64,000 nucleotides of DNA from NCBI GenBank assembly GCA_036563245.1, contig DATCMU010000010.1, forward strand, positions 1 through 64,000, written 5' to 3'. The notes beneath the pieces are model-generated. The model saw nothing but the letters and a program-made list of their open reading frames with translations. It searched no databases and was not told the DNA's origin. Origin of the DNA: DATCMU01 sp036563245. GTDB lineage: Bacteria > Pseudomonadota > Alphaproteobacteria > Rhizobiales > Devosiaceae. Both the position numbers and the translations under genes were made by a program. Shown here piece by piece: positions 8,493 through 18,550 of this stretch. Every line of letters begins with the position of its first letter. Position 1 is the first letter of the stretch.

Positions 8493-9225
8493 GTCCATCG
8501 CCGGCGCGCTGGCATCGCTCTGCTTCGTGCTGGCGGGAGCCGCGAATGCCCTCGGCGCCGACAGGGCGCAGTTCGACGTGATCGGATATTCGAACGACCA
8601 GCGATTCTTCGCGTTCGAGGAATATGGGGTGCAGGACGGGTCGGGCTTTGCCTATGCCAATGTCTATGCGATCGACCTGACCGACGATACCTGGGTGATC
8701 GGCACACCGGTGCGCGCGCAGGCCAGTGACGAGGCAACCCCGCTTGCCGCGGTGATCGCCAGCGTACGCAAGCAGGCGCAAGGCCGGCTGGACGACCTTG
8801 GCATCGGCGTACCGGCGACACTGCTGGCCGCAAATGGCGACGGGGATGTCGGCCGCGACGGGCTGTCGCTGGAATTCGGCCTGCCAAGTCCACTCGAACC
8901 GCGGGGTATCGCGGGCGATTACAAACTGTCCTTCGACATCTACACCGCCGATTCGGGTGCGCCCTGCATGGAGTGGTTCGGCGACAAGGCGAAGGGTTTC
9001 ACTCTCAAGCTCTTCGATGGCGCCATGACCCGCGAGGTGCATCGCGACGACGTATTGCCGCGCTCGCGCGGTTGCCCTGTGACCTATGCCATCACTGCGG
9101 TTGTCGTTCCGTTCAACGCGCAATCGCTGGACCGCGCGGTGGCACTGATTTCGGTACACGCGCATGGTTTCGAGGGGCTCGACCGCAGGTTCGTCGCGGT
9201 CCCGCTCGGGGCTTCGGGCCGCTAG
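8479..9225 (+). CDS. DUF2259 exported protein
   Basis: 248 aa with a Sec-type signal peptide of about 26 residues ending in NALGA. The mature N-terminus FDVIGYSNDQRFFAFEEYG and GTPVRAQ are typical of the predicted secreted DUF2259 family, whose function is unknown. Two Cys (in SGAPCMEW and SRGCPVTY) may form a disulfide in the periplasm. It overlaps dut by 14 nt, so it is part of the same transcript. Confidence 0.88.
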   Translation: MSLHRSIAGALASLCFVLAGAANALGADRAQFDVIGYSNDQRFFAFEEYGVQDGSGFAYANVYAIDLTDDTWVIGTPVRAQASDEATPLAAVIASVRKQAQGRLDDLGIGVPATLLAANGDGDVGRDGLSLEFGLPSPLEPRGIAGDYKLSFDIYTADSGAPCMEWFGDKAKGFTLKLFDGAMTREVHRDDVLPRSRGCPVTYAITAVVVPFNAQSLDRAVALISVHAHGFEGLDRRFVAVPLGASGR

Positions 9226-9226
9226 C

Positions 9227-9979
9227 ATGGCCGGGCCGCTTTCACCCGAGGAAGCCAGGCGCTACGCGCGTCACATCGTGCTCAAGGGCATTGGCGGGCC
9301 GGGACAGCAAAGCCTGAAAGCGGCCCGGGTGCTGGTGATCGGGGCAGGCGGGCTGGGCAGCCCGGTGATCGCCTACCTTGCCGCCGCCGGTGTCGGCGCG
9401 CTTGGCGTGGTCGACGACGACAGCGTGTCCGTTTCCAACCTGCAGCGACAGATCGTGCACCAGACCGCGGATGTCGGCGTCAGCAAGGCGGAAAGCGCGC
9501 GGCGTTTTGCCGACCGGCTCAACCCGCATGTTTCAGTCGAGCCGATCATGGAGCGGATCGGGCCGGACAACGCGGAGAACCTGGTCGCCCGATATGACCT
9601 GGTGGCGGACGGATCGGACAATTTCGGCACGCGGCTGGCCGTCGCAACGGCATGCGAGAAAGCCGGCAAGACGCTGGTTTCGGGTGCGGTCTCGATGTTC
9701 GACGGCCAGGTTACGGTGTTTGCGCCGCACCTGGTGGACAAGGCGGGCAGGCGCTATCCGCGGTTCGTCGATCTCTACCCGGACACCCCGGACGAGGCAG
9801 ACCTGCCCGCCTGCGAGGCCGTGGGTGTGATCGGCGCGCTGACCGGGGTCATAGGCACACTGATGGCGATGGAGACGATCAAGCTGATCACCGGCGTCGG
9901 TGCCCCGCTATTCGGGCGCCTGCTGATCTATGATGCGCGCGAAGCCAGGTTCACCGAACTCAGATACGGGCGGACCTGA
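9227..9979 (+). CDS. HesA/MoeB/ThiF-family adenylyltransferase
   Basis: E1-like enzyme that adenylates the C-terminus of a ubiquitin-like sulfur carrier (MoaD or ThiS type). It shows the nucleotide loop IGAGGLGSPVIAYLAAAGVG, the Arg finger SNLQRQIVHQ, DGSDNF and CEAVGVIGALTGVIG. 250 aa from the ATG at 9227, one base after the previous stop. It lacks the CxxC zinc pairs of E. coli MoeB and any rhodanese domain. The exact partner cannot be told from sequence, so I leave the symbol open. Confidence 0.9.
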   Translation: MAGPLSPEEARRYARHIVLKGIGGPGQQSLKAARVLVIGAGGLGSPVIAYLAAAGVGALGVVDDDSVSVSNLQRQIVHQTADVGVSKAESARRFADRLNPHVSVEPIMERIGPDNAENLVARYDLVADGSDNFGTRLAVATACEKAGKTLVSGAVSMFDGQVTVFAPHLVDKAGRRYPRFVDLYPDTPDEADLPACEAVGVIGALTGVIGTLMAMETIKLITGVGAPLFGRLLIYDAREARFTELRYGRT

Positions 9980-9988
9980 CGGCCGGGC

Positions 9989-11215
9989 TCAGGCGTCCGG
10001 ATGCTTGAAGACCAGCGTTGCGTTGGTGCCCCCGAAGCCGAACGAGTTGGACACAACGCATCCAAGACTCACATTGTCGCGCCGCTCGCGCATGATCGGC
10101 ATGTCGGCGAACGCGGGGTCGAGCTCGAAGATATTGGCGCTCTCGCAGATGAAGCCGTGGTTCATCATCAGGATCGAATAGATCGATTCCTGAACACCGG
10201 TCGCACCCAGGGAGTGGCCCGTCAGCGACTTGGTCGCGGAAATCGGCGGGCACTTGTCCTCATTGCCGAAGACCTCGCGCAGCGCCTCGATCTCCTTGGC
10301 ATCGCCCACAGGGGTCGAAGTGGCATGGGGATTTATGTAGTCGACAGGCATGTCGACCGTCTCCAGCGCCATGCGCATGCAACGCACCGCCCCCTCGCCG
10401 GACGGGGCGACCATGTCATAGCCGTCCGATGTCGCGCCATAGCCGATGACCTCGGCCAGGATGCGGGCGCCGCGCGCCCTTGCGTGTTCGAGGTCCTCGA
10501 GCACGAGCACCCCGGCGCCGCCGGCGATCACGAATCCGTCGCGGTCCTTGTCGTAGGCACGCGAAGCGATCTCGGGGGTGGCGTTGTAGCTGGTCGACAT
10601 GGCGCCCATGGCATCGAACAGGTTCGACATGGACCAGTCGAGATCTTCGTGGCCGCCGGCAAAGACGATATCCTGCTTGCCCAGCTGGATCTGCTCGTAG
10701 GCATTGCCGATGCAGTGCTTGGACGTCGCGCAGGCCGAGGAGATGGAATAGTTCACGCCGTGGATGCCGTAGGCGGTGGCCAGCGTCGCCGAGGCGGTCG
10801 AACTCATGGCCTTGGGCACCGCAGTCGGCCCGATCCGGCGCGGACCCTTTTCCCTGGTGATGTCGGCGGCCTCGACAATGGCGCGGGTGGAGGGCCCGCC
10901 CGAACCCATGACGATGCCGGTGCGCGGATTGCCGCGATAGTCCTTTTCCTCAAGGCCGGCATCGGCGATCGCCTGCTGCATGGCGATGTAGTTCCAGGCC
11001 GCACCCTTGGCCATGAAACGCGTGGTGCGCCGGTCGAGCACCTCGAAAGGGTCAAGCGTGGGCTCGCCATGAACCTGGCAACGGAAGCCAAGTTCGGCAT
11101 AGGACGGGGCGAACCGAATTCCTGGTCTTGCCAGACGCAAGCTCTCGAGGACCTCATCGGTGTTGTTGCCGATGGAGGAAACGATTCCCATGCCGGTTAC
11201 GACAACTCGTCTCAT
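9989..11215 (-). CDS. fabB: Beta-ketoacyl-ACP synthase I
   Basis: Condensing enzyme that elongates the cis-3-decenoyl-ACP made by FabA, allowing unsaturated fatty acid synthesis. The Cys-His-His triad is visible: Cys162 in SSACATSK, His in NPHATSTPVGD and His in KSLTGHSLGA, plus the glycine-rich end SNSFGFGGTNATLVF. 408 aa, normal length. It follows fabA by 60 bp on the same strand, the usual fabA-fabB pair. Confidence 0.96.
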   Translation of the reverse strand: MRRVVVTGMGIVSSIGNNTDEVLESLRLARPGIRFAPSYAELGFRCQVHGEPTLDPFEVLDRRTTRFMAKGAAWNYIAMQQAIADAGLEEKDYRGNPRTGIVMGSGGPSTRAIVEAADITREKGPRRIGPTAVPKAMSSTASATLATAYGIHGVNYSISSACATSKHCIGNAYEQIQLGKQDIVFAGGHEDLDWSMSNLFDAMGAMSTSYNATPEIASRAYDKDRDGFVIAGGAGVLVLEDLEHARARGARILAEVIGYGATSDGYDMVAPSGEGAVRCMRMALETVDMPVDYINPHATSTPVGDAKEIEALREVFGNEDKCPPISATKSLTGHSLGATGVQESIYSILMMNHGFICESANIFELDPAFADMPIMRERRDNVSLGCVVSNSFGFGGTNATLVFKHPDA

Positions 11216-11275
11216 CTTTGCCTCGTCATTCCCTTGTAACGTCGAGCCGGGCCCGCACAGCCGGATGAACGGCGG

Positions 11276-11782
11276 TTACACGTCGGTGAACAGGCCGACA
11301 CGCAAATCCCTGGCTTCGTAGATTTCCTTGCCATCCGCCTTCACATAGCCGTCGGCTATGCCCAAGGTCAGGCGCGCACGGACCACCCGCTTGATATCGA
11401 TGCCGTATTCGATCAGCTTCACATCATTGGTGACCTGGCCGGTGAACTTGACTTCGCCGCCAAGGGCGCGTCCACGACCGGGGCCGCCAATCCAGCCAAG
11501 AAAGAATCCGGTCATCTGCCAAAGCGCATCCAGGCCCAGACAGCCCGGCATCACCGGGTCGCCGATGAAATGACACTTGAAGAACCACAGGTCAGGATTG
11601 ACGTCGAGCTCGGCCCGGACCTGGCCGCGATTGTGGCTGCCGCCCGTGTCGTCGATCCGGGTGATGCGATCGAACATCAGCATTGGCGGAGACGGCAGTT
11701 GCGCGTTGCCCGGACCGAAGAGTTCGCCGCGTCCGCAGGCAAGCAGGTCCTCGTAGTCGTACTGGTGTGCGCGTTCGGCCAT
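11276..11782 (-). CDS. fabA: 3-hydroxydecanoyl-ACP dehydratase/isomerase
   Basis: Dehydrates 3-hydroxydecanoyl-ACP and isomerises trans-2 to cis-3, the branch point to unsaturated fatty acids. The active-site His71 (FKCHFIGDPVMPG) and Asp85 (LGLDALWQM) are in place. 168 aa from the ATG at 11782, matching the family; an extra in-frame start 6 codons upstream is unlikely. It is first in the fabA-fabB operon and divergent from irr. Confidence 0.96.
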   Translation of the reverse strand: MAERAHQYDYEDLLACGRGELFGPGNAQLPSPPMLMFDRITRIDDTGGSHNRGQVRAELDVNPDLWFFKCHFIGDPVMPGCLGLDALWQMTGFFLGWIGGPGRGRALGGEVKFTGQVTNDVKLIEYGIDIKRVVRARLTLGIADGYVKADGKEIYEARDLRVGLFTDV

Positions 11783-11809
11783 GCAATCCGCCCTTCTCAA
11801 GTCGCTTCG

Positions 11810-11838
11810 TGTGTAGAGGCACCCGGCGGGGGGGTCAA
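11810..11838 (-). promoter_or_regulatory. Probable fabA promoter
   Basis: Minus strand: -35 TTGACC, 17 bp, -10 TACACA (weak), about 28 nt before the fabA ATG. A 9-bp inverted repeat (11842-11875) lies immediately upstream of the -35. Confidence 0.5.
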
Positions 11839-11841
11839 TAC

Positions 11842-11875
11842 GCCATTTGGTCCGGGCCCGTCGTCGCCAAATGGC
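11842..11875. promoter_or_regulatory. 9-bp inverted repeat between fabA and irr
   Basis: GCCATTTGG (11842-11850) and CCAAATGGC (11867-11875) are perfect inverted copies separated by 16 bp. The site lies between the divergent fabA and irr promoters, so it could be an operator for a dimeric regulator. The regulator is not identifiable from the sequence. Confidence 0.45.
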
Positions 11876-11882
11876 CGCAAAC

Positions 11883-11911
11883 TTGTGCTTGTTGCAGTTG
11901 ATTATTATATT
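11883..11911 (+). promoter_or_regulatory. irr promoter with possible iron-responsive overlap
   Basis: -35 TTGTGC, 17 bp, -10 TATATT. Overlapping the -10 is TGA-N9-TCG (11898-11912), one base off the TGA-N9-TCA core reported for the RirA iron-responsive box of rhizobia. The promoter call is good; the operator call is tentative. Confidence 0.6.
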
Positions 11912-11945
11912 CGCACCAAACTGGCTTCACGGATAACCGAGCACC

Positions 11946-12389
11946 ATGCCGATACCGAACCTGGAATCCATCCGGTCCGTTCCCTCCCGCAGGCCCTGCC
12001 TGCAGGCGGTGCTGCGCATGGCCGGCCTGCGCCCAACGCGGCAGAGGCTGGCATTGGCGGAACTCCTGTTCGTGGGTCCGCATCGGCATGTCAGCGCAGA
12101 GCAGCTGCATGGCGAGGCCAGCGACGCCGATGTCGGCGTCTCGCTCGCCACTGTCTACAACACGCTGCATCAGTTCCGTCAGGCGGGCCTGCTGCGCGAG
12201 GTGACCGTTGATGCGTCGCGCTCCTATTTCGACACCGACACCTCCGACCACTATCACTTCTTCATAGAAGACGAGCAGCGCGTGGTGGACATTCCCAACG
12301 ATTCCATCGTCATCCAGGGGCTGCCCGATGCGCCCGAGGGAATGGTGGTCACCCATGTCGACGTGGTGGTGCGCATCCGCCACCGTTGA
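11946..12389 (+). CDS. irr: Iron response regulator Irr (Fur family)
   Basis: Fur-superfamily transcription factor that in Rhizobiales is degraded through haem when iron is plentiful and represses haem- and iron-using genes when iron is scarce. 147 aa with a winged-helix DNA-binding part (LATVYNTLHQFRQAGLL) and the motif TDTSDHYHFF, where many Irr proteins have HHH for haem binding; here it reads HYH (His102, His104). It is divergent from fabA, a conserved placement. A matching Irr-type box occurs upstream of nfuA in this window. Confidence 0.93.
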   Translation: MPIPNLESIRSVPSRRPCLQAVLRMAGLRPTRQRLALAELLFVGPHRHVSAEQLHGEASDADVGVSLATVYNTLHQFRQAGLLREVTVDASRSYFDTDTSDHYHFFIEDEQRVVDIPNDSIVIQGLPDAPEGMVVTHVDVVVRIRHR

Positions 12390-12450
12390 TCCGGCACCCT
12401 GGCCGTGCGAGCACCGGCGTCCAGTCTCGCGGTGACTTGGGCGATGCCGC

Positions 12451-13014
12451 CTATTTGAACTTTTCGTTCTCGTAGACGCCCCAGATATCGGCCTGGCGGA
12501 CAAATCCCGAATAGGTGCCGCGTTCACCGTCTCCCTTGTTGCCGGCGGCCGTGGCGGCGCACCACTTGCCGTCACAACTATCCACCGAAAGCACGATTCC
12601 CGGCGTGAGCCACGCGCGCACCGGCGCATCCTCGGACGCCCGGCCACGCAGGGCGACCTGGCCATCCTTGGCCCAGGGCGTAACCACGCCGCCGCGCTTG
12701 CCCGACAACAGGTTCTGGTGCACCCAGCCTGTCTGGCCGTCATAGTCGCGAATCTTGCGCCACACGTCGAATTCCTGAACGATCTCGACCGGCAGGGCGG
12801 CCTTCACGTAAACCCAGGCGACATCATAACGGAAACCGGGGCCGACCCGCACGTTGACCGGCTCGCTGCGCAGGGTCGCGAAACGCGGCAGGGGCAACCC
12901 GCTCGGGCCCGTCGCCGTCTGGGCAAAGGCGGCCAGCGGCAGGCACAGGAGAAAGGCAATCGCCGCCGCCATCAATCGCCAGCGGTTTGCGGATGCCCAT
13001 GGTGTTCGATGCAT
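12451..13014 (-). CDS. Exported SH3-domain protein
   Basis: 187 aa from the ATG at 13014, with a signal peptide ending AAFA at about residue 31. Two bacterial SH3-like segments follow: one starting SEPVNVRVGPGFRYDVAWVY and one starting DGQVALRGRA, ending in a conserved IWGVYENEKF tail. Such proteins are thought to bind cell-wall or protein ligands in the periplasm. The reading frame stays open upstream to 14295, but that part is antisense to the dehydrogenase gene and has no signal peptide context, so it is excluded. Confidence 0.88.
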   Translation of the reverse strand: MHRTPWASANRWRLMAAAIAFLLCLPLAAFAQTATGPSGLPLPRFATLRSEPVNVRVGPGFRYDVAWVYVKAALPVEIVQEFDVWRKIRDYDGQTGWVHQNLLSGKRGGVVTPWAKDGQVALRGRASEDAPVRAWLTPGIVLSVDSCDGKWCAATAAGNKGDGERGTYSGFVRQADIWGVYENEKFK

Positions 13015-13197
13015 TTGTCGTGCCCAGGAGTGCGGGAGTTCATCAAACACTGCTTTGCAGCGTGTCGCTTTTTTCCTATCACTTAGGACAAAGACATTAA
13101 TGCCCGCTGAAAGGCAGTCGATGACGATCCGGTTTCCCATCTCTACTCCGTTCGTTCTGGCCGCGCTGGCCGGCGGGCGATTGATCACCGGGGCTGC

Positions 13198-14229
13198 ATG
13201 ACGCCAACAAACGCCAGGGTTTTCGTGACGCGGCGCCTGCCCGCAGCGGTCGAGGCGCGCATGGGTACGCTGTTCGACGTCAGGTTCAACGGCGCCGACC
13301 TGCCCTATTCGGCCGACCAGATCATTAAGGGCGCGAATGACGCCGACGTGCTGGTCTCGTCGATCACAGACCGGATCGACGCCGCCCTTATCGCGCGATT
13401 CCCGCCGCATTTGAAGCTGATCGCCCAGTTCGGCAATGGTGTGGACAATATCGACCTGGACGCCGCCGCCAGCGCGGGCATCACGGTAACCAATACCCCG
13501 AGCGTTCTCACCGAGGATACCGCGGACATGGCCATGGCGCTGATCCTTTCGGTTCCGCGCCGACTGGTCGAGGGTGCGCAGGTGCTGCTCAAGGACGGCA
13601 CCTGGTCGGGCTGGTCTCCGACCTGGATGCTCGGGCGGCGGCTCGGCGGCAAGGCGCTCGGCATCGTGGGCATGGGCCGGATCGGCACCGCCGTCGCCCG
13701 CCGCGCCAGGGCGTTTGGGCTTTCGATCCACTATCACAGCCGCAACAGGCGGCCACCTGCGATCGAGGAGCCGCTGGGCGCGAAATTCTGGCCATCGCTG
13801 GACGACATGCTCGGGGCGGTCGACATCGTTTCCCTGCACACCCCACATACGCGCGAGACCTTCCACATCCTGAACGCGCAAAGGCTCGCCGCAATGCGGC
13901 AGGACGCCGTGCTGGTCAATGTCTCGCGCCCCGAACTGGTGGACGAGGATGCGCTGGTCGCCGAGATTGCGCGCGGCCATCTGGCCGGAGCGGCGCTCGA
14001 CGTTTTCGGGCAACGCCGGGGAATCAGCCCGCAATTGCTGGAGCTGGCCCGCGCCTACAAGGTGACCCTGACCCCGCACATGAGTTCGTCCACCCTTGAG
14101 GCCCGCATCGAGATGGGTGAGACGGTGATCGTCAACATCCGCACGTTCCTTGATGGTCACCAGCCCCCGCACCGGGTGCTGCCGGATACGCCGGTCGGCG
14201 GCCACAAGACAGGTGGCGGACCGGCCTGA
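13198..14229 (+). CDS. D-isomer-specific 2-hydroxyacid dehydrogenase-like protein
   Basis: 343 aa. The NAD-binding loop GIVGMGRIGTAVARRA, FGNGVDNI in the substrate domain, Arg244 and His294 (LTPHMSSST) place it with glyoxylate/hydroxypyruvate reductases. The usual DVFExEP stretch that supplies the catalytic Glu reads DVFGQRRG (268-275), so the Glu position is Arg273. RGE after the catalytic Arg is RPE. Activity may be altered or lost. The start overlaps the end of a 26-codon open frame (13121-13201) in an ATGA junction and has a weak ribosome site of its own. Confidence 0.85.
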   Translation: MTPTNARVFVTRRLPAAVEARMGTLFDVRFNGADLPYSADQIIKGANDADVLVSSITDRIDAALIARFPPHLKLIAQFGNGVDNIDLDAAASAGITVTNTPSVLTEDTADMAMALILSVPRRLVEGAQVLLKDGTWSGWSPTWMLGRRLGGKALGIVGMGRIGTAVARRARAFGLSIHYHSRNRRPPAIEEPLGAKFWPSLDDMLGAVDIVSLHTPHTRETFHILNAQRLAAMRQDAVLVNVSRPELVDEDALVAEIARGHLAGAALDVFGQRRGISPQLLELARAYKVTLTPHMSSSTLEARIEMGETVIVNIRTFLDGHQPPHRVLPDTPVGGHKTGGGPA

Positions 14230-14247
14230 CCTGCACACCGGCGAATG

Positions 14248-14279
14248 AAAACGGGCCCGGACGTTTCCGTCCGGGCCCG
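14248..14279 (-). terminator. Intrinsic terminator of pnp
   Basis: Perfect 12-bp stem CGGGCCCGGACG / CGTCCGGGCCCG with a 4-nt loop. On the minus strand it is followed by four T, 25 bp after the pnp stop. It may also slow transcription arriving from the convergent dehydrogenase gene. Confidence 0.9.
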
Positions 14280-14304
14280 CGACTTCCTCAACCAAAAGGC
14301 GCCG

Positions 14305-16434
<2,130 letters not shown>

Positions 16435-16601
16435 GTGTCTTTTCCATTTTCATCCCGGAGAGACACCGGCCCCGCGCTGTTCGCGGCCGCGGCAGACTCT
16501 CTCCGACGGGCCCTTCGGTCGCCGCGCGCCCCATGCGCACGGTCGATCGAACAGCCTTCGTTCGTCCCGGGAGAAATGAAACATGGGCAAGACGGCGAGC
16601 G

Positions 16602-16632
16602 GCTTTTGAATTGAGGAAACGAATTCAAAAGC
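16602..16632 (-). promoter_or_regulatory. 11-bp hairpin in the pnp leader
   Basis: GCTTTTGAATT (16602-16612) and AATTCAAAAGC (16622-16632) form a perfect 11-bp stem with a 9-nt loop, about 170 nt before the pnp start. It could be a processing or PNPase autoregulation site; it lacks a T-run and is not a terminator. Confidence 0.55.
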
Positions 16633-16681
16633 AGCCAACGATCCTGCCATGTTCCACGGCAGCCGGGCCTTCTGGCGCCTT

Positions 16682-16699
16682 GTCCGGATCGATCCGGAC
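16682..16699. repeat. 18-bp perfect palindrome in the rpsO-pnp spacer
   Basis: GTCCGGATC and GATCCGGAC abut with no spacer. It lies between the 3' end of rpsO and the pnp leader hairpin. A 9-bp GC-rich inverted repeat (AAGGGCGCG ... CGCGCCCTT, 16723-16749) lies closer to rpsO but has no T-run on the minus strand. Confidence 0.5.
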
Positions 16700-16765
16700 C
16701 ATTTGCACAGGCACCATGTGCGAAGGGCGCGAGACTGACCCGCGCCCTTTGCGATCGAATTCGGA

Positions 16766-17035
16766 CTAGCGACGCAGGCCGAGTCGTTCGATCAGGGTCT
16801 TGTAGCGCGCTTCGTCGCGGCCCTTCACATAGTCGAGAAGGCGGCGGCGCTGGCTGACCAGCTTGAGCAGTCCGCGGCGGGAATGATTGTCCTTGCCGTG
16901 GAGCTTGAAGTGCTCGGTCAGGTTGGCGATCCGCTCCGACAGGATGGCCACCTGGACTTCCGGAGACCCGGTATCGTCCTTCTTCGTGGCATATTCCTTT
17001 ATCAGGGCGCTCTTGCGCTCAGGCGTAATCGACAT
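16766..17035 (-). CDS. rpsO: 30S ribosomal protein S15
   Basis: 89-residue primary 16S rRNA-binding protein of the 30S platform. Features GSPEVQVAILSERIANLTEH, HKKDxHSRRGLL-type motif (here KDNHSRRGLL) and YVKGRDEARY. Normal length. It has a strong promoter (17137-17165) and stands between truB and pnp, the usual order. Confidence 0.97.
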   Translation of the reverse strand: MSITPERKSALIKEYATKKDDTGSPEVQVAILSERIANLTEHFKLHGKDNHSRRGLLKLVSQRRRLLDYVKGRDEARYKTLIERLGLRR

Positions 17036-17136
17036 CGTTTCATCCTTTCAATTCGAGGATTGGGTCGCCCGCCGCCGGGATGTCGTCCAGTCGGGGGCCG
17101 TGTGTGGCGCATCGGCCAATGCCGCGCGCTGCGGTG

Positions 17137-17165
17137 CATATAGTGGATTTGGGTGCGATTTGCAA
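17137..17165 (-). promoter_or_regulatory. rpsO promoter
   Basis: Minus strand: -35 TTGCAA, 17 bp, -10 TATATG, with the predicted transcript start about 95 nt before the rpsO ATG. It separates rpsO-pnp from the truB end of the upstream operon. Confidence 0.7.
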
Positions 17166-17190
17166 AGCCTAAGGCGCGGATGGCCGGCAC

Positions 17191-18117
17191 TCAGGCCGGC
17201 AGGATCACCCGACCGGGCTTGAACTGGCCCATTTCCACCCGTCCCACAGCCAGTGCCTCGCCCTTGTGGCTGGCCCAGGCCTCGTCGAGGGCAACCGGAG
17301 CGTCGGCGCCGGTCAGGAGCACGGGATTGCCGCGCCTGATCATTGCCGCCTGTCGCGCGTCAAGCCGGATTTCGTCGAGGCCGCTCAGACCCGCCGCGAC
17401 CGGAAGCAGCAAGCGCCGGCGCCCGGCTTCGTCTTCGATGGCCTCGATATCGGCCAGGCTGACCGCGGCCGCGTCGGTGAACGGACCCACGCGCGCCCGA
17501 TGCAGCGCGCCCACATGCCCCTCGGTTCCAAGCGCGTGCGCGAGATCCCGGGCAAGAGCCCGGACATAGGTGCCCTTGGCGCACCTGACCTCGAAGGTAG
17601 AGCGCTCGCCCGAATGCGCGGTCAGCACGAATTCGTCGATCTGCACGTCACGGGGCGGCAGGACCACATCCTCGCCGGCGCGCGCAAGATCGTAGGCGCG
17701 CTCGCCTTTCACCTTGATGGCGGAGAAGGCGGGCGGCACCTGGGAAATCAGGCCGGTGAAGCGCGGCAGCTCGGCTTCGATATCGCCCGAGGACGGTCGA
17801 ACGGGGGAGGTGGCGACCACCTCGCCCTCGGCATCGTCGGTCGCGGTGCGGGCGCCCCAGACAACATCGAACCGGTAGACCTTCTCCCCATCCTGGACCT
17901 GCGGCACCGTCTTGGTCGCTTCGCCGAACGCAATCGGCAGGACCCCTGTGGCCAGCGGATCGAGGGTGCCGGCATGGCCGGCCTTCTTCGCCCAGAGCAG
18001 CCAGCGCAGCTTGCCCACCGCCTCGGTGGAGGTCATGTCATATGGCTTGTCGAGGATCAGCCAGCCCGAGACAGGGTCGCGCGGCCGTTTCTTCTGGGAA
18101 TCGCGGGGGGCGGTCAA
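17191..18117 (-). CDS. truB: tRNA pseudouridine(55) synthase TruB
   Basis: Makes pseudouridine 55 in the T-loop of tRNAs. Catalytic Asp53 lies in GHAGTLDPLATGVLPI, and the RNA-binding YRFDVVWGARTATDD and GTYVRALARDL motifs are present. 308 aa. Three bases separate it from rbfA, in the conserved rbfA-truB pair. Confidence 0.96.
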   Translation of the reverse strand: MTAPRDSQKKRPRDPVSGWLILDKPYDMTSTEAVGKLRWLLWAKKAGHAGTLDPLATGVLPIAFGEATKTVPQVQDGEKVYRFDVVWGARTATDDAEGEVVATSPVRPSSGDIEAELPRFTGLISQVPPAFSAIKVKGERAYDLARAGEDVVLPPRDVQIDEFVLTAHSGERSTFEVRCAKGTYVRALARDLAHALGTEGHVGALHRARVGPFTDAAAVSLADIEAIEDEAGRRRLLLPVAAGLSGLDEIRLDARQAAMIRRGNPVLLTGADAPVALDEAWASHKGEALAVGRVEMGQFKPGRVILPA

Positions 18118-18120
18118 GCT

Positions 18121-18543
18121 TCAGTCCCTGTTGTCGTCCGAATCCGTCTCGTCATCGTGCTGCAGGTCCCGCTGCACCCTCTCGGAGCGCAGCAACGCCT
18201 CGATGCGATCCGCCTCCGCGAAGGTGTCGTCGACAAAGAACCTGATGTCGGGCGCGAACTTGAGCTCCAGCTGCGGCGCGATCTGGCCGCGAATGAAACG
18301 GTGATGATGGTTGAGCGCGCGCACCACCTCCTCGGCGCCCGTGCCGCCAAGCGGCATGACATAGGCGTTGGCGAGCTTGAGATCGGGCGTCATGCGCACT
18401 TCGGGTATGGTGATCGCCACGCCGTCAAGCGCGGGATCGAGCACCTCGCCGCGCGCCAGGAGTCCGGAAAGCGCATGCCGGACAAGTTCGCCCACCCTGA
18501 GCATTCTCTGGGTGGGGCCGGCGGATTTGTGACGATGCGGCAT
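18121..18543 (-). CDS. rbfA: Ribosome-binding factor A
   Basis: KH-fold factor needed for late 16S rRNA 5' maturation and growth in the cold. 140 aa with the family segments MLRVGELVRHALSGLLARGE, NAYVMPLGG and LKFAPDIRFFVDDTFAEADR, then an acidic C-terminal tail (DDETDSDD). It sits between truB and an exported-protein gene rather than directly after infB. Confidence 0.95.
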   Translation of the reverse strand: MPHRHKSAGPTQRMLRVGELVRHALSGLLARGEVLDPALDGVAITIPEVRMTPDLKLANAYVMPLGGTGAEEVVRALNHHHRFIRGQIAPQLELKFAPDIRFFVDDTFAEADRIEALLRSERVQRDLQHDDETDSDDNRD

Positions 18544-18550
18544 GGGCAGC

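Noticed and set aside
13015..14295. Upstream extension of the SH3-domain reading frame
   Set aside because: The frame is open but opposite the dehydrogenase gene, and the signal peptide starts only at 13014.
16723..16749. Intrinsic terminator of rpsO
   Set aside because: The stem is good, but no T-run follows on the minus strand; it was kept only as secondary structure.
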